Source of the DNA: Zelopaecilomyces penicillatus
Lineage: Eukaryota; Ascomycota; Sordariomycetes; Hypocreales; Pseudodiploosporaceae
Assembly (NCBI GenBank): GCA_005765155.1
Contig: VCCP01000002.1
Span: forward strand, 4,464,001-4,528,000
Reading direction: 5' to 3'
Length of the DNA stretch: 64,000 nt
The notes beneath the pieces were generated by a model. It saw only the letters and a list, made by a program, of their open reading frames with translations, was not told the DNA's origin and did not search any database. The stretch's first letter is position 1; each line of letters starts with the position of its first letter. A program made the position numbers and the translations under genes. This document shows positions 9,801 through 20,925 of this stretch, in pieces.

Positions 9801-12800
9801 TTGACTTTGCTGTTGAATCTGGGCGGCCGAGCCACACTATTGGGCTTAACCTGCTTACTGGTGCTGGATGTGCTTCTTGGACTACTGATAGCAAATTGAC
9901 TGCTTATTTGGCAACTGCCAGGGATGCTTTGCTGGGATATCCGGCACATCATGGTCTTCCGTGACTTGCCCATTCCCTTGCATGGCGAGGCAACTGTGCA
10001 AACAGAAGGGTTGAAATGCGAATACAATGAATAATGAAGCATTTGCAAAAGCTATTACCAGTAGACTATCCGCAGCAGAACACGATGTACGAGAAATCAG
10101 GTGTATGCAAACAGAAAGTATTCGCCAGGCAATTTCCAGTCTGTAATGGATCGATTGTCTGGTACGTACCTTCTTCAAAGCACGTGCATCTGACATTTCA
10201 CCCACTTAGGAAAGCTCCCTGTGCGCCACAACTCGGTGTTCATGTGCAAGTTCGTATTGCAGAGGCAACGATGTATTCTTCTCGTATTCACTCGCTTGCA
10301 AACGAGTCACTGACTTCTCTGCTGCCCTGAGCTAAGGCAGGGACGTTACCTTGGACAGGCAACAGCAGCAGCAGGTTCATGGGTACAACAATACTTGGCT
10401 ACTGCCCCAAGACAATTGTTGGCTTCCCAGTCATATCGCCTTGACGAGCACGAAATATGCCTAGACGAAAGCCAAAATAGAGAGGCCAAGTGCTATTTTG
10501 GTAGTCACCGCCTTCTTCTGTCAACTTGTTATCCATGCAGCCAACAATCCCAGGGCTGTTTCCATTTCCGTTTCGGCAAAGGAGCGGCATTTTCCATTCG
10601 CCAGCACAAGACTCCAAGCCGGGTTCTCCGTGTCCGTACAGTACGAATTAGGCACGTGTAGTCCCCCGGGGGGCCTTGTCGTCGCCACAACGGTTGGACG
10701 GATCAAGGGCTGTGCCAGGAATAGCCCCTCTTCGACTTCTCTTCGACTGGGGATTTTCGACTGGGGGGAGGCAAAACCTCGCCCGCCGATTCGTCTTGAA
10801 TGGCTGTCGTCATGGCGCGGCTTACACACTTTTGGCAAGACAAGGGTCTGCGGGAACGGGAACCTTCCTGCAACACAAGTTTTCTTCTTCTTTTTTCCCC
10901 TGCAGGGTGGATCGCGCAGGACGTCATGGGTAGGGTGGAACGGGTTGGATTTGGACGCACAAACAGGTTTGCCCTTCTTTTTTCAGTCGCGTCGCTTGGT
11001 CTCAAGCCCCAGTTTGCTCAGGCAATGCAAAATCTACCAGTAAAAGACTGTTGTGCCGAAATGCCTCCTCTATCTGACCCTTTGCCCGCCCAACTATCGC
11101 GGCCGCAACGGCTGATCCTTCTCCGTCTATGGGCTGTTTTGCATATTATGGGTTCCTCCGAGAGGGCGGTTAACTAACCGACCCTGGCTGTGGGAACTCG
11201 ATCAACTGGATCTGCTGGTAAGGCGGGCCGTAGTTGGGATTTGGGTGGGTGGTATGTGCTGCTCGTAGATAGATTGTTGTTACCAGTGAGGCAATTGCTC
11301 AGCATGGCGTCACGACAGGACCAAGCAGCCAGACTCCTCCTGTGCCTGTGTGGTGTGACATCGAGTTGTCCATGTCTGTGTCGTGTCCTTCTTCTTGAAG
11401 TCCTGCACGACTAATGCCACAAATGCAGGCCAACTTGTGTGCTACCGCAGGCCGTTTCCCGTCTCCCTCTTTCCCGTTCAGCATGCTGAATCCTACCAGA
11501 TTGATTAAGCGAACCCGAGATGAAGCACTCGTACTTCATAGTTGGTAGCTAGAGGCATCCAAAAGGAACCGAAGCCCCTTTGTTCTTGCATCGCCACGCC
11601 AGCCAAACCTTGTTCCCATCACTGTTTGTATGCATGAATTACAGGCAGTTGCCTGCAAAATAGCCCTGCTTGATCACTTGCTTTGCTCTGGTTCAACTCA
11701 CCCAACGATAAGCCCTGTGACGGTTTTGCTTCCCGTCCAATCCCTGCGATGCCCAGCAAAACACACGCTTCTCGCAAGTTTGCTTCCCCCCTTGGGCCTC
11801 CCACCAACAACCAGGCCACACCATGCATGACGCCGTCATTTCGACGTTGTGTAGCCAATCGCGGAGGTGAAAACTCATCCAAGGCGGCACAGGATGATGT
11901 TGTGTGGCCACCACGGAACGTGGTTGCTCACCACCATTCTCCGCGGCCCTGTCCCTGTTGCATTGAACCTCAAAACGCAGCCATCCGGCCAAGCTGGGAA
12001 ACAATAAAAAGCATAACACAGACACAGGCCGTTTCAAGATTAGCAGACCTCTTTTATGTAAAGAAAAAGAGGCAGATTGTGCCAATTCTTGTGTGTACAA
12101 AATGGCAAACCCACAAGCAGCCAGCCTGTGGTAGCGTACACAATGCTTCATGCTTTCTTTAGGTTTGTGGTTGGGGAAAATGATTCACTCCGGCCGCCGG
12201 AAATAGGCTGTGTGAGCCGGCCACGTGGATGAGATCGGTCTGTTCGGAGATGGTCTCCCTCATTGCCTCGCCCCCCCCTTTGGGGAGTTGGAATGGTGGT
12301 ATCATTTAGAATAACTCCGTATCATGGAGTCGCCCCAAAAACCGCGGGGGCTTCAATTAGACAATCTTACCGTTCTTACGCTAATATAGAACGATTGAGA
12401 TGAAGGTATTCCACGGAAGCATTATTCCTGTTCTGCTTGGACGCCTTAGATGCTATTACAAGGAGGGTCTTTTGTGTTTGATGTGTGAGCGAACTGAGCG
12501 CTGCTACTGATTACCAACCATCATGGTGCATATCGTGGGTCATGGATGGAGTGTTTACAGGAAGTTCTTCGAAGGAGCAACTACTATACTACTAAGCGTC
12601 GAAGTTCAACTTGGAGTTCAACTTGGTGGGAACACGACATCCGCACTCAAGATACACGCAGAGGTGTTGTGCCAAGGTACTGTAGATTTCAATTTAGTTC
12701 GCTTGCAGAAATTAGCCCAATGACTCGCTGTCACACCATTAATGATGGCAGCCAATGGTAAGATACTCGCACATTGGGCAGTCTATCTAGTTGTCAACGA

Positions 12801-13618
12801 ACAAGTCCATTGTTGTAATTTCTAATTAATGTACCCCGAGGTATTCAAACTCCGATTTTCCTTCACCGCCTGTAGCCAATATGATGTTCGAGCTATCAGT
12901 TTGTCGGATTTGTTGTGACTATTGTCTCCATGACTATTTTAGCAAATTGAGACTAAAGTCATAGGCAATTCGTACCCTCCAACTACATGACTGTGAAAGT
13001 CTAGTAAAAGTAGTTGGCTGTGATTATAGTAGTACTAATTTATAGTAATAAGTATACTACAAGCTTAATGTTAGATATAGTATACGAAGGAGAATGGCCT
13101 TTGACGTCTTGCGCTATTACGTATGATGCGTATCTGTTGCTTCGTACAATTCCAGTACGCCCAGTTAGCTGAGTAAAAACCGATCTCAAGAATAATTGTT
13201 AGTGGAAACCCGCAAAGTGATGTACATAACGAGTATTTCTCCCAAGCAAAGTTTCTGCCCGTAATACATTGAGGCCATTGGCAAGGCTCCCAAGCCCAAT
13301 CCTCGATGATCCAACCAGACTAATACTGAGGCCCCACATCGCCCTGAAGACAAAGGACTGCGGGGGAATCGCAAACCTGGCAAAAGAGGCTTCGACTCAT
13401 GGTCGGGCTTACGGTCCGTATTCCGCCCGCCCGTCCAAGTCGGGCGCGGGCAGGCAAGCTCGTCGAACTGTCCCAGACTCCCAGCTCCAAATGCCTCATT
13501 GGAGTAATAAACCATCCAAGGAAGAAGCTTGCGCATATTCCAGCAAGAGTCTGCTATTGACGGATATACCCCTTTTTGAGTTTATTTGAGTTTTACAGAA
13601 GCTGTTTTTGCTCTCGAA
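6809..13618. other. Long intergenic block without a supportable gene
   Basis: About 6.8 kb. I read both strands for splice-linked conserved exons and found none. It holds scattered short open frames (up to 181 codons at 10498-11043) with no family resemblance. Features that can be seen are a (GTAG)n run at 8603-8619, several TACTCCGTA-type motifs (7435, 8517, 12313), a GA-rich purine tract around 9615-9650, a 12-bp direct repeat near 12600-12627 (GTTCAACTTGG twice) and an AT-rich patch at about 12780-13090. It could contain a long leader for the 794-aa gene, a non-coding RNA or eroded elements. Confidence 0.5.
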
Positions 13619-14974
13619 ATGTCGTCCACCATTGTAGTTGTAGGGTGAGTTTTGTTTGCCTTTAGGCTGTTCTTGTCATCCGCTGTCGTCTGGGGAGGTG
13701 AGATGTAAAGACTACATTGTATTTGCACTGGCTAACTACCTACCAAATGAAGAGCCGGAGTATCGGGCCTCACGTCGGCCCTGTTGCTCTCTAAAAGCAA
13801 GTCTAATGAGATCACTGTGGTTGCTAAACATATGCCTGGCGACTATGACATAGAGTACACGTCGCCATGGGCTGGTGCTAACGTACTTCCGTAAGTTCAC
13901 ATCATGTAACAAACAGGCGTAGCAGGCTATGGTACCTGATCCATCTACTTATATGCCTCTAATTAGGATGTTATCTGAAGAGGATAGCAGATGGGAGCGC
14001 CGTAGTTGGCCAGAAATCCAGCGGCTAGCTACTGACGTTCCCGAAGCAGGCATTCATTTCCAAAGTTTGTTAGCTCTTTTCGGTTTTCAAATATCTTACT
14101 TGACCTTTGCTAAGATTATGCGACAGAGGCTCGACTTTTTCGACGGGACAAGGACATGACAGGAGGTCTCCATGTCTCGGATCCGTTGTTTACGATCGAT
14201 CCCTGGTTCCAGCCTCTTTTCCCAGACTTTCGCATCTTAAGTAAAGATGAGCTCATTCCAGATCATGAATCTGGTTTCGAGTTCACAAGTGTCTGTATCA
14301 ATACACCCATGTACCTATCCTGGCTTGTAGGCCAATGCCAGAAAAACGGGGTGGTGTTCAAGCGTGCCGTCCTCTCCCAAATCAGCGACGCAAGGGGATT
14401 AAGCCATACCGGAAAACACGCATCCATCATAATCAATGCTACAGGGCTGGGCTCCCTGAAGCTAGGCGGAGTCAAGGACACGACATTGACTCCAGGTCGA
14501 GGCCAGGTTGTCGTCGTGCGCAACGAATGCCATCCCATGATTGTCACCTCCGGAACCGAAGATGGGATGGACGAGATGTTATACATCATGCAGAGAGCTT
14601 CTGGAGGCGGTACCATCCTTGGCGGCACCTACGATGTGGGCAACTGGGAGTCCACACCAGATCCTAATGTGGCGATGCGTATCATGAAGCGTGCTGTTGA
14701 GATTTGGCCTGCGCTAACGGGAGGCAAGGGGGTTGAGGCGTTGAGCATCATCAGGCATGGGGTCGGACTAAGACCATATCGAAGTGGCGGAGTGAGGATT
14801 GAAGAGGAGCCCCTGGATGCGGAAATGTCCATTGTTCACAACTACGGACATGCTGGCTGGGGTTATCAGGGATCATACGGATGCGCCGAGCGTGTTGTAG
14901 AGCTGGTCAATGAAATCCGCAAGAGGAAAGGGGAGAATCTTGATGGGGAGCCGAAGCTGTTCTCCTGGGAGTGA
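13619..14974 (+). CDS. D-amino-acid oxidase family flavoenzyme
   Basis: FAD enzyme that oxidises D-amino acids to imino acids with release of hydrogen peroxide. Four exons: 13619..13644, 13753..13890, 13967..14064 and 14115..14974, all joined by GT..AG introns (108, 76 and 50 nt). The product is 373 aa, the normal family length. The dinucleotide fold motif GAGVSG is at residues 9-14 and is completed only by splicing after the 26-nt first exon. Downstream are SPWAGAN, the WxxxFPDFR region, GRGQ, the GLRPYR arginine motif and the C-terminal family signature VHNYGHAGWGYQGSYGCA. Family members act on neutral D-amino acids or on D-Asp; the sequence alone does not decide. The C-terminus (KLFSWE) has no SKL-type peroxisomal signal, although most fungal homologues have one. 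Confidence 0.93.
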
Positions 14975-15241
14975 TGCAGCTATGCAATATCTCATAATAG
15001 GATCATTCAATCAGTAATTGGTAGTATAGCAACATTGAAGGAGAGTTTGAAAGAAAGTGAGGCCGGCAAGTTTCTCAAAGTCCGTGTACACCTTCAGGGT
15101 CTATGCAATTTACGGGGTTTCCCCCTGACAGCTCCACAGCCGTCAGCACATGGCACTTGTAGCTGGCAACACTGGATGTTGTGCACCATCAAGTCTCAAC
15201 TCCTACAGAAAGTTCCGGATATCCCTAGGAAACTTGGCGCC

Positions 15242-16686
15242 ATGGCCCAACCTGATGCGCCCGTCTTTTCTCAATTAACTAGATTCGCCCTTGACGTCGC
15301 CACTGGCCGCCATGTGCTATCGCTACTCATACCGCCGGCGCTATGGCTCCTCGACGCCGTTCTCACTGGATTGATCATTTGGAAAGTCCCCTGTACGCTT
15401 AAACACCTTTTTCTTCTTCTCTCGTGTATGGAGCTTCTGTCGCATGTACTAACGGTGTGGCCGGTTGAAGATACTGAGATTGACTGGGTGGCATATATGG
15501 AGCAAGTCACGCAATTCGTCGAGGGGGAGCGGAATTATGTCAAGATGGAGGGTGGCACTGGCCCTCTCGTCTACCCAGCTGCTCACGTCTACATTTATAC
15601 AGGACTTTACTATATCACGGACAAGGGGAAAGACATCTTTCTTGCACAGCAAATATTTGGCGTCTTATACATGGCAACGCTAACCCTTGTAATGCTCTGT
15701 TACTCGAAAGCAAAGGTAGGTTCGACCAACTGGCAAATATGATCTCAGACAAATAGCTAATGAGACCCCCCCCTCTACTGCAGGTCCCGCCTTACGTCTT
15801 CCCCCTTCTCATTCTTTCGAAACGACTCCACAGTATATTTGTTCTACGATGTTTCAACGACTGCTTCGCTGTATTCTTCCTGTGGCTCACCATCTACTTC
15901 TTCCAACGGAAGAGGTGGACCTTCGGTAGTATGGCTTATACCCTGGGTCTTGGTGTCAAAATGTCACTGCTGCTTGTACTTCCAGCAGTGGCTGTTGTGC
16001 TGTTTCTAGGCCGAGGCTTCAAGGGGAGTCTGCGGTTGGTTTGGTTGATGGCCCAGGTTCAGCTGGCTCTCGCTGTCCCATTTATATCCAACAACTGGCA
16101 GGGATATCTGGGGCGTGCATTTGAGCTCTCGCGACAATTCAAATTCGAGTGGACTGTCAATTGGCGGATGTTGGGCGAGGAGAGGTTTTTGAGCCGACCC
16201 TTTGCGATTACATTGCTCACCCTTCACGTAACAGTCCTTCTCGTCTTCATTTCAGCCAAGTGGCTCAAACCAGCCAACCGTAACATTATTAGCATTTTGC
16301 CATACCTTCTGCGAGGCAAGTCACCCTTCACGGAACAGGAGGAGCTTGGAGTATCGAATCGAGTTGTTACGCCCCAGTACGTCATGTCTGCGATGCTATC
16401 CGCCAATGTCATTGGCCTCCTTTTCGCCAGGTCCCTTCATTACCAGTTTTATGCCTATCTCGCGTGGTCGACGCCATTTCTTCTGTGGCAGGCCTCGCCA
16501 AACCCCCTTGTCGTGGTTCCTCTATGGATTGCCCAGGAATGGGCTTGGAATGTCTTTCCAAGTACAAACGCTAGTTCGACTACCGTCGTGGCTGTTCTTG
16601 CAATCACTGTTGTGCTCGCCCATTCTACGAACAATAAGGCTTCAGAACAGCGATCTGAAGCAGCACAAGCGAAGAAGAAGTGGTAG
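15242..16686 (+). CDS. ALG3: ALG3 alpha-1,3-mannosyltransferase (Dol-P-Man dependent)
   Basis: Adds the sixth mannose, from dolichol-phosphate mannose, to Man5GlcNAc2-PP-dolichol on the lumenal side of the ER during N-glycan precursor assembly. Three exons: 15242..15392, 15471..15715 and 15784..16686 (introns of 78 and 68 nt; the first has an ACTAAC branch site). The first intron splits the conserved KVPYTEIDW motif exactly. The product is 432 aa with many hydrophobic segments and family motifs YMEQV, GGTGPLVYPA, RCFNDC, YTLGLGVKMS and FSRSLHYQFY-like LFARSLHYQFYAYL. The C-terminus ends KKKW, fitting a dilysine ER retrieval signal. It converges on the EIF1AD gene only 49 bases away. Confidence 0.96.
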
Positions 16687-16735
16687 GCTGTTTTATATAA
16701 AGGGTGTTCCACTGTCTGGAATGTGATATCTTTTT

Positions 16736-17195
16736 TTATTCATCCTCGGAATCGCTTGGGGGCATCTTTCCGACATTAGAGTCGCTTTCATCGTCGCTCA
16801 GATCATACGCATTTTTCAAGAACTCCTTCGGCCTACAGACAACAGATCAGCAGACAAGACACATATGTGTTACAGAGTCCGTACCAGTAAGACTGTTTTC
16901 GCCAAAGTTTTTCGTCGCGGACAACGTTGACAATCTCTCCAGCCGCACGGCTGTCCCGCGAGTCCACTGGATATCCCTCAGCAAGCACAAAACCCCCGCG
17001 CTTGATCCACAACGTGTTACGGAAGCGTTGAGCAAGCTCCAGAATCACTGGCTTCTTGTTCGGCAACTCGCAAGTATACAGGTTATTTCCCTCGGCCTTC
17101 AACACGCGCACGAGGTTCTGGTTGGGTTCGAGTTCCGCAGGAGGACTGAGCGATTCTTGGACCGCAGCCAGAACGTTGCGTTTCGGTCGACCCAT
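16736..17195 (-). CDS. EIF1AD-like protein, S1/IF1-type RNA-binding domain
   Basis: Two exons: 17195..16885 and 16832..16736 with a 52-nt GTACGG..TGTAG intron. The product is 135 aa. It has the eIF1A-like OB fold (VLKAEGNNLYTCELP, RFRNTLWIKRGG, GEIVNVVRDEKLWRKQ) followed, after the intron, by PKEF and a short acidic tail (DLSDDESDSNV...SDSEDE). This layout and the MGRPKR start match the EIF1AD family, which is distinct from translation factor eIF1A itself: EIF1AD is nuclear in animals and has been linked to late 40S maturation. Its 3' end faces ALG3 at 49 bases, so the two transcripts probably overlap. Confidence 0.9.
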
Positions 17196-18175
17196 GGCGA
17201 GTTGATGGGTTATGATACTACCGGGGAGTGTGCCTTGTAATGAGAGAGTCCAAATTGGTGGATCTGGAGTTTTGGGTTGGAGGGGCAGACACCGTTAAAG
17301 CGCTGCCTCCCCGCGACAAGGATAAACGGTTACGCTGTAGAGGCACAGGCCCACATTTAACATGAGTATCTTACCAAGAGGCTTGCTGCGGAATGTCCCT
17401 TTTGGGTGGAAACCGATATAGGACGGTCGCTCACCGAAGCTGAACCTATTATACAGAATCTCACCCTATCCGCTCCAATCGCCCCAGAGGCTTCAGGTGG
17501 ATATTCTGCAGGTGGGTTTCTCAGCCTGTCTACAACTCGTAATAATGTTCTGAAGCCACCTGCGATGCTGACAGCTCGTCCTAAGGGTTGTACCGCGCTT
17601 ACAGACACAAGTTGAGGCGAGGTCTTGGCCGAGTCCATTCTTTTGTGACATCACTCCAGTGGCGAGACTAATCAATCCATTACTAGTCTTGTGGCTTTTG
17701 CCGGACAGCTCAAAGAGCTGCTTGTGCTTTTTGCCTACCGAGACATAGACAAGAATAGAGAATGAAGCTCTTTCCAATGGGCAGGTGTACTGTTGTGGGA
17801 CTTTGAGAGGCCGATATCGTCGACCCGCTGTTCCTTAGTCGACTGCAGATGGCACCCATCCCCATAAAACCGCTGGGCAAGTGTTTGCCAGGATCATCCT
17901 TAATATGATCGGGAGTTCTTGTCATATATTACCCAAAGAAGGCATTCCATTTGCTTATCAATCGTGGATGAGCTGAACCATAAACGAGCTTGCTACATCG
18001 TAGATATTTAACCTCCTCGAACTTTCAGTGTGATTAGATTCCAGCTTGCATTTCACATCCAACCCCTCAGATGCCATTGGATTCTCTCGTCATTCATCTT
18101 CTGCCGCACAGTTTCCTTGGCCGAATCCGGCCAGTTATTCTTTTCAGCATCCTCTATCACTCATAATTATCGACA
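17196..18175. other. Divergent promoter region between EIF1AD-like and MFS genes
   Basis: Nearly 1 kb between two divergent starts. A 93-codon minus-strand frame at 17357-17638 has no recognisable motif and I do not call it. No other structure seen. Confidence 0.55.
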
Positions 18176-19718
18176 ATGGATGCCCTGTTGCTGCGAAGCC
18201 TCATTGAGGTGCAGTCAGAACAAACAAGGCGAACGTCGGAGGATGCTTTAGCTCCCCTCACAGTCCCCGAGCGGACAGTCCCACGAACCTACCCAGGAGC
18301 ACCCCAGAAAGACAGCTCCATTGAGCTCCAAAGAATTCCACAGGCGGATGAGCAAGTCCGCGGCGCTGTCCCTCCGGAGACAGATGATGTTGATATTGAG
18401 ATGAGCCGACCAAGCAGCCCTGTGTCATCAGCCAATGTCGTGGAGGTCGTACCAAGTGTTTGGGATCCATATATGAATCGTTTCCGGCTCTTGGCCGTAT
18501 GCATGGCCAATTTTGGAAATGCCCTAAGTGATGGTGCCGCTGGTGCTATCATCCCATACATGGAGAAGTAAGCTGTGCAGCAGTCCTCGTCGTTCTTGAT
18601 TCCAAAGATTTACTGACGATGGTTTTAGGTATTACAACATCGGGTATGCGGTGGTATCACTCATCTTCGTTGGCCAGGCACTCGGATTTGTTCTCGCAGC
18701 AATCTTTCTTGATAGCCTGCGTGCAAAACTCGGCCGTGCCAAACTTTTGGGTCTCGGGCAAGCATTGATGACATGCGCATACATTCCACTAGTTGCGGGA
18801 GCCCCTTTTTGGCTTGTCATATGCTCGTTCTTCTTCGTGGGATTTGGAATCTCCATCAATGTTGCCATGGGTAATATTTTCTGTGGCGGACTTCGGAATG
18901 GAACATTCATGCTAGGTCTCCTTCACGGGTGCTATGGACTTGGAGGTACGACTGGACCTCTCATTGCTACAGCAATTGTTGCAGCTGCCGATGCCATATG
19001 GACCCGATACTATCTTCTTACTCTTGGTGTTGGTGTTGTCACGCTCACCATGTCTGTCTGGGCCTTCTGGCAGTACGAGAATGAGCAGTCGCCAGCGGCA
19101 CGAGAGCGGGAGACGGTTACGCAAGATTCTATTCTTGCGAACATGATATCTGGCTTGAAGCTACGGGTTGTCCTTCTTGGATCAATATTCGTCTTTGCTT
19201 ACCAAGGGGCTGAGGTATCCATCTCAGGCTGGGTCATTTCTTTCCTCATCAATGCCAGGGGCGGAGAACCGTCATCCGTTGGCTACGTAACGGCTGGTTT
19301 CTGGGCTGGCATCACCATCGGCCGCTTTCTACTGTCTGGACCTGCACAAAAGTACGGGGAAAAGATCTTTGTGTATGGTCTCGTGCTGGGTGCCCTTGCC
19401 TTCCAAATCCTGGTGTGGTGGGTGCCCAATATCGTTGGCAATGCCGTCGCGGTTGCTATTGTTGGGTTGTTCTTGGGCCCCATCTATCCATGTGCTGCGG
19501 CTGTCTGCATGCGTGCGATGACTCGCCGAGAGGCTCTGAGTGGCATTGGGACTATCAGCGCTTTTGGCAGCTTAGGCGGTGCTGTAGCGCCGTTTATCAC
19601 GGGCTTGCTGGCTCAAGCTGTAGGCACCTTTGTGCTCCATCCAATTGTGATTTTCTTATTCGTGGTAATGCTGCTGTGCTGGTGGGGAATCCCATCTGAG
19701 AGTAAAAGGAGTGAGTGA
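18176..19718 (+). CDS. Major facilitator superfamily transporter, BSC6/FucP-like
   Basis: Two exons: 18176..18567 and 18629..19718 with a 61-nt GTAAGC..TTTAG intron. The product is 493 aa. About 100 hydrophilic residues at the N-terminus precede a set of hydrophobic helices (about eleven or twelve). Notable segments are CMANFGNALSDGAAGAIIPY in the first helix, FVGFGISINVAMGN, LLHGCYGLGGTTGPL and FGSLGGAVAPFITG. This pattern resembles the fungal BSC6 (YOL137W) group, related to bacterial fucose permease-like carriers. The substrate is unknown. The N-terminal region is Ser/Thr/Pro-rich and may be regulatory. Splice model restores MEKYYNIGYAV across the junction. Confidence 0.88.
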
Positions 19719-20093
19719 GTAAGTGAATGAGGTTGAAGAGATTGGTAGCTTTCAAGGACTCAGATGGTTTATAATCTGGCCAGGGCGAAGAATCTACAGT
19801 ATAGAGTTTGATTTGATATAACAGATAGGGCATTGATAAATGACAAAGTGGCGCATTGTTTTTCTGATTTTGATCCTGGCAAGCTTGATTTAGTTAGTAT
19901 CCCTGATATGAAGCAAATGATTCAATAATTCCAATCTGCTCTATTGATCTATCTGTGCAAGTCGATTATATTCAGGATATCAATTCGCAAAGTCGATAAT
20001 TCTTTGACTGAATTTAAACACACAGCCAAACCCGCATGATAAATTTCCTTTTGTCCCCTTTTTTATCCAAACATGGATGTTCCAAAATCTGTA
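19719..20093. other. Convergent intergenic region
   Basis: 3' ends of the MFS and HAD phosphatase genes; AT-rich, presumably both 3' UTRs. Nothing else seen. Confidence 0.6.
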
Positions 20094-20925
20094 TTAAATT
20101 CTGCCTTTGGCCGCATCTTGGACAGACAGCTGACCAGCAGCAATATCCTTGACTGTCTGACTGATGCTTGTCCAGTCACGGAACGTGACAAAGGGAACTC
20201 TTTCTGCTTCACACCAAGTGACTAAATCTAAATCCAAAAGAATTAGTACCGGATATAACCATTAACAAGCACCGGGGGGGTGTAAAAGCTATGCACTAAC
20301 CCTTATCAGCCTTTGCAAAGAGCAGATCAGTCTCTTTGGCGGCAGAGAGATCAGAGACTCCGTCGCCAGCGTAGAACATGGTTGGCCGACCAGGAAGGCT
20401 TGAGTACTTGCGGATCTCAATGGACTTATCGTGGCCATGGATGCTGTCGTCGCGAAACTCAATCCTCCAGCCGCCCTTCTCATTGATGTCCTTGCCCTCG
20501 CGTGGCCGAACATCGTTGCTGACAATCTGGATATCCCAGCCCGGGGCCAACATCTTGTCGAGCAGCGCACGGATGATGGGCTCCATTCCACCGCTGAGGA
20601 TGACAATGGGAACGTTGTTTTCCTGCGCCCAGTTGTAGAACTCGTTGAACCCAGGGTCTAGCTTTACATTTGCCAGGAGAAGCTTAATGCACTCGTCGTA
20701 TGGTGCTGTGATGCTGTCCATCATCTCGCGGAAAGAGTCTCGGAAGTTCATACGGCCGCTCAAGACATCGACATTGCCTTGAAGGCGTTTTTCGGCGCCA
20801 TAGCCGATGTTGTCTGTCATGAAATCATTCGAGTCCGCCGTGGTGATGGTGCCGTCAAAGTCGGTGAAGAAAATGAACTTTGGGTTCGTGGCGAGAGCCG
20901 GCGTTTCGCTAGAGACTGAACCCAT
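20094..20925 (-). CDS. HAD superfamily phosphatase (MtnX/PHOSPHO-like)
   Basis: Two exons: 20925..20301 and 20227..20094 with a 73-nt GTTAGT..TTTAG intron. The product is 252 aa, no signal peptide, likely cytosolic. HAD motif I is FTDFDGT with the nucleophile Asp at 22 and the acid/base Asp at 24; motif II is VILSGG; motif IV is AGDGVSD near residue 190. The helical cap after motif I fits subfamily IB, which includes phosphoserine phosphatase, PHOSPHO1/2 and MtnX of the methionine salvage pathway. It is commonly annotated as a 2,3-diketo-5-methylthio-1-phosphopentane phosphatase-like protein, but the fungal substrate is not clear from sequence. Neighbours do not help: no other methionine-salvage gene is in the window. 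Confidence 0.88.

Noticed and set aside
10498..11043. 181-codon open frame (+) in the gene desert
   Set aside because: Composition is irregular, overlapping frames of similar size exist on both strands, and it matches no family I know.
12500..12760. Possible transposon remnant with short direct repeats
   Set aside because: No terminal repeats, target duplication or transposase-like residues could be identified.
13619..16686. A metabolic cluster with D-amino-acid oxidase and ALG3
   Set aside because: The enzymes have unrelated roles and no backbone synthase or shared regulator is present.
17357..17638. 93-codon open frame on the minus strand between EIF1AD and the MFS gene
   Set aside because: No family motif, no splice support, and it sits in a divergent promoter region.
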